DNA of 16,838 nt from Caldilinea sp. (GTDB lineage: Bacteria; Chloroflexota; Anaerolineae; Caldilineales; Caldilineaceae), in NCBI GenBank assembly GCA_026389955.1, contig JAPLGY010000676.1:1-16838 (forward strand). The letters run 5' to 3'. Below the pieces are notes generated by a model that searched no databases, had not been told where the DNA came from, and saw only the letters and a program-made list of their open reading frames with translations. Positions 14,767 to 16,838 of this stretch are shown here, in pieces (position 1 is the stretch's first letter; each line of letters starts with the position of its first letter). Made by a program: the position numbers and the translations under genes.

Positions 14767-16838
14767 GGCGGGGCTTGAAACCACTGGGTCACTGCTTCGG
14801 CCAGATTGGAGAGCGGTGCACGTCGGGTCGTACATTCTGGCAGCGACTCCAGAAATGTCTGACCATACCCTTTGCGCCAGAGACGGCTGTCCAGCAGAAC
14901 AGCCACCCCACGGTCGCTGCTGCGCCGGATCAGCCGCCCAAAGCCCTGGCGAAAACGCAGAACTGCATCGGGCACCATGTAGTCGTTGAAGGAATCTTCG
15001 AATTCAGCGCTGCGGGCGGCGACCATCGGGTCGGTGGGAACAGCAAAGGGCAGGCGGGCGATCAGCAGACAGCGGACCTCGTCTCCAGGCAGGTCCACAC
15101 CTTCCCAAAAACTGCGTGTTCCCAGCAGAACTGCCTGTTCACAGGAACGAAATTCGCGCAGCAGCCGGCTGCGTCCCCCCTGGCCATGCTGCAGGAGCGC
15201 CACCCCCATCCGTTCCAGAGGGCCCCGAATTGCATCTGCCGTGGCCCGCACTTGCTGGTAGCTGGTGAACAACACCAGTGTGCGCCCCTGGCAGGCCAGC
15301 GCAGCCGCCAGAACAGCCTGCTCGACCGCCTGTTGGTAGCGGCCTTCGTTGGGAAGCGGCATGTCCCCTGGGAGATAGAGCAAAACGTTGCGTCTGTAGT
15401 TGAAGGGGCTGTCCACCGTCGCAAGTTTGACATCCCACAGCCCCAGCCGTTCGCGCAGATAGCGAAAATTGGCCCCGATGCGCAGGGTTGCTCCGGTGAA
15501 GACCACGCTGGTTCGCTGGCGAACCAGCCCCTCTTCGATCAGATGGTTCACACTCAAAGGCGCTGCTGCCACCGTTGCCCCTGCCTCTTCGGCCCCCACT
15601 TCCAGCCAGGCGACCTGCTCGCCCTTTTGTCCGTGGGGCGCCAGCAAGAGGTCGTCCAGGTGGCGGAGAATGCCAAGCAGCTGGTCGGCGCCCGCCTGCC
15701 ATTCGACGGCGGCCAGAAACGTTCGTTCGTGCTGCGCCCACTGCGCCTGCTCCATCTGGGTCGACACCGCAGCCAGCCGGTCCGCCAGACGATGCAGCGT
15801 CCGGCTGACATCGTCCCACTCGATTTCGAGGCGGCTCCACAGCGGCTGGCTGCGAATGCGGCCGTCGAGTGCGATCCGCTGCAGGTAGCTTGTTTCGCTG
15901 CGGGCCTGGTCGCTGGTGCGGGCAAACGCGTTCAACCGTGCTGTGAACTCGTGCAGCCGTGGGTCGCAGCGCCGGGCCTGCGCCGCCACATCCCCCAACA
16001 ACGCCAGGATCGGCTGGCTGCGCAGATCGGCGGCGGCTCGGTAGACCCGGCCAAGCAGATCCCCGCCATCTGTCCACCGCTGCAACATCTCCCGGATTTC
16101 AGGCCAGACCGCGCGAAAGGTGAGCTGGTCTGTTGCTGCCTCTTCAAGACGGTGGGTCTCATCGACGACCAGGTGGGTGTATTCGGGCAGCAGACGGCCC
16201 GCACTGGCCAGGTCGGCCAGGAGCAGGGCATGGTTGACCACCAGAATGTGGGCGTGTTCGCTGCGTTGCTGGGCCGTCAGGTAGAAGTCGCCGTCGGGCA
16301 ACCCCCAGCGAGCCCCCACAGGACGGCTGCAGCGGTCGAGCGAGCAGGCAGTGCCGTCTGAACAGATGCGCTGCCAGACGGCCCGTTCGGCGTCGCTGAA
16401 AAAGGCCAGCTCAATATCTTCGCCGGTGTGTGTCGAAGGGAGCCAGACCAACACCTTGGCCAGCACAGTCAGCTCCACCGGAGAAAGACGGTGGCTGCTC
16501 CGCCATTCATGAAAACGCCGGGTACAGAGATAGTGGCTGCGCCCCTTGAGCAGCGCCGTGCGCAGCGCCGGCAGCCCACATTCGGCAAGCAGCCTGGCCG
16601 CCTGGGGAAGGTCCTTTTCCAACAGCTGTTCTTGCAGATGAATCGTGTTGGTCGCCACCACGACGCGTCTGCCCTGGGTGACCGCCCACAGCGCAGCAGG
16701 CAGCAGATAGGCCAGACTTTTGCCTGTGCCGGTCCCTGCCTCGATCAGCAGATGGTCGCCCTGGTTGAAGGCGTCAGCAATCTGGGCAGCCATCGCAACC
16801 TTGCCGGCCCGGCGTTCAAAAGCCGGGCCAAACAGCTG
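14763..16838 (-). CDS. dinG: DinG/XPD-family Fe-S ATP-dependent DNA helicase (partial, N-terminus outside window)
   Basis: The frame is open from the right edge to TGA 14763-14765, giving the C-terminal 691 residues. A Met 15 codons in from the edge (16793) is not the true start, because the family residues FERRAGKVAM run through it. Numbering from the edge, Walker A is EAGTGTGKS at 33-41 and Walker B is the DEAH-like DETH at 226-229. Four cysteines (105, 159, 165, 170) have the XPD/DinG iron-sulfur cluster pattern. Later come VVFTGATL, LGTRSFWEGVDLPGD and motif VI QGFGRLIRR. These 5'-to-3' superfamily 2 helicases unwind damaged or structured DNA, including R-loops. Some relatives carry an N-terminal exonuclease domain, which would be outside this window. 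It heads a coupled run with the ResB-like gene (4-nt overlap). Confidence 0.93.
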   Translation of the reverse strand, partial: QLFGPAFERRAGKVAMAAQIADAFNQGDHLLIEAGTGTGKSLAYLLPAALWAVTQGRRVVVATNTIHLQEQLLEKDLPQAARLLAECGLPALRTALLKGRSHYLCTRRFHEWRSSHRLSPVELTVLAKVLVWLPSTHTGEDIELAFFSDAERAVWQRICSDGTACSLDRCSRPVGARWGLPDGDFYLTAQQRSEHAHILVVNHALLLADLASAGRLLPEYTHLVVDETHRLEEAATDQLTFRAVWPEIREMLQRWTDGGDLLGRVYRAAADLRSQPILALLGDVAAQARRCDPRLHEFTARLNAFARTSDQARSETSYLQRIALDGRIRSQPLWSRLEIEWDDVSRTLHRLADRLAAVSTQMEQAQWAQHERTFLAAVEWQAGADQLLGILRHLDDLLLAPHGQKGEQVAWLEVGAEEAGATVAAAPLSVNHLIEEGLVRQRTSVVFTGATLRIGANFRYLRERLGLWDVKLATVDSPFNYRRNVLLYLPGDMPLPNEGRYQQAVEQAVLAAALACQGRTLVLFTSYQQVRATADAIRGPLERMGVALLQHGQGGRSRLLREFRSCEQAVLLGTRSFWEGVDLPGDEVRCLLIARLPFAVPTDPMVAARSAEFEDSFNDYMVPDAVLRFRQGFGRLIRRSSDRGVAVLLDSRLWRKGYGQTFLESLPECTTRRAPLSNLAEAVTQWFQAPP

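Noticed and set aside
16806..16829. Perfect 8-bp inverted repeat GGCCCGGC...GCCGGGCC
   Set aside because: It lies within the conserved coding sequence of the helicase (GPAFERRAG) and is explained by GC-rich codon usage.
1..16838. CRISPR arrays, tRNA or rRNA genes, integrases
   Set aside because: None seen: no regularly spaced repeats, no cloverleaf or CCA-ending candidate and no recombinase motif noticed on either strand by eye.

Overview
The window is a GC-rich bacterial chromosome segment that reads almost entirely leftward (minus strand). Organism: the mix of a STAND NTPase with a WD40 propeller, a CHAT-FGE fusion, a SIR2-like protein, a Tat-exported lipoprotein superoxide dismutase remnant and a ResB-like protein points to a filamentous Chloroflexota bacterium, perhaps Caldilineae. 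This is an inference from gene content and style; there is no rRNA or marker gene here to settle it.

Layout, left to right. (1) 1-738: the N-terminal 246 residues of a class I PLP aminotransferase, running off the left edge. (2) 739-1321: a 583-bp non-coding stretch with a strong perfect palindrome (993-1025), smaller hairpins, short tandem repeats and a good sigma70-type promoter for the next gene. (3) 1322-1924 (+): a small exported protein with a single fibronectin type III-like domain, whose 3' end overlaps, tail to tail, the next gene. (4) 1911-5900 (-): a 1329-residue membrane-anchored nSTAND-type P-loop NTPase with a coiled coil and about 15 WD40 blades. (5) 5901-6165: a divergent control region with two facing promoter-like sequences placed on one arm of a perfect 15-bp inverted repeat. 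(6) 6166-6760 (+): a broken Mn-type superoxide dismutase gene with a Tat/lipoprotein signal. (7) 6873-7871 (-) and 7899-9719 (-): a two-gene operon of a divergent SIR2-like protein and a CHAT protease fused to an FGE/sulfatase-modifying-factor domain. (8) 9762-10696 (-): an RluA-type pseudouridine synthase broken by a short frameshifting deletion beside a 12-bp hairpin. (9) 10700-11899 (-): an aspartate/aromatic aminotransferase with a consensus -10. (10) 12024-16838 (-): a tightly packed set of a DinG/XPD-type helicase (N-terminus outside the window), a ResB-like membrane protein and a GT4 glycosyltransferase.

The most interesting part is 1911-9719. A membrane-bound STAND switch with a WD40 sensor, a caspase-like CHAT protease with an intact His/Cys pair, and a SIR2-like protein with altered NAD-binding motifs lie within 8 kb on one strand. 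Parts of this kind are known from bacterial conflict (immunity or regulated cell death) systems, but this exact combination, with an FGE fold fused to the protease and a non-canonical SIR2, is worth testing as a distinct system. That the parts work together is an inference from proximity and family knowledge. Two housekeeping genes in or beside this block (sod and the rluA-type gene) carry frameshifting internal deletions, which suggests either local instability or sequence-assembly errors.
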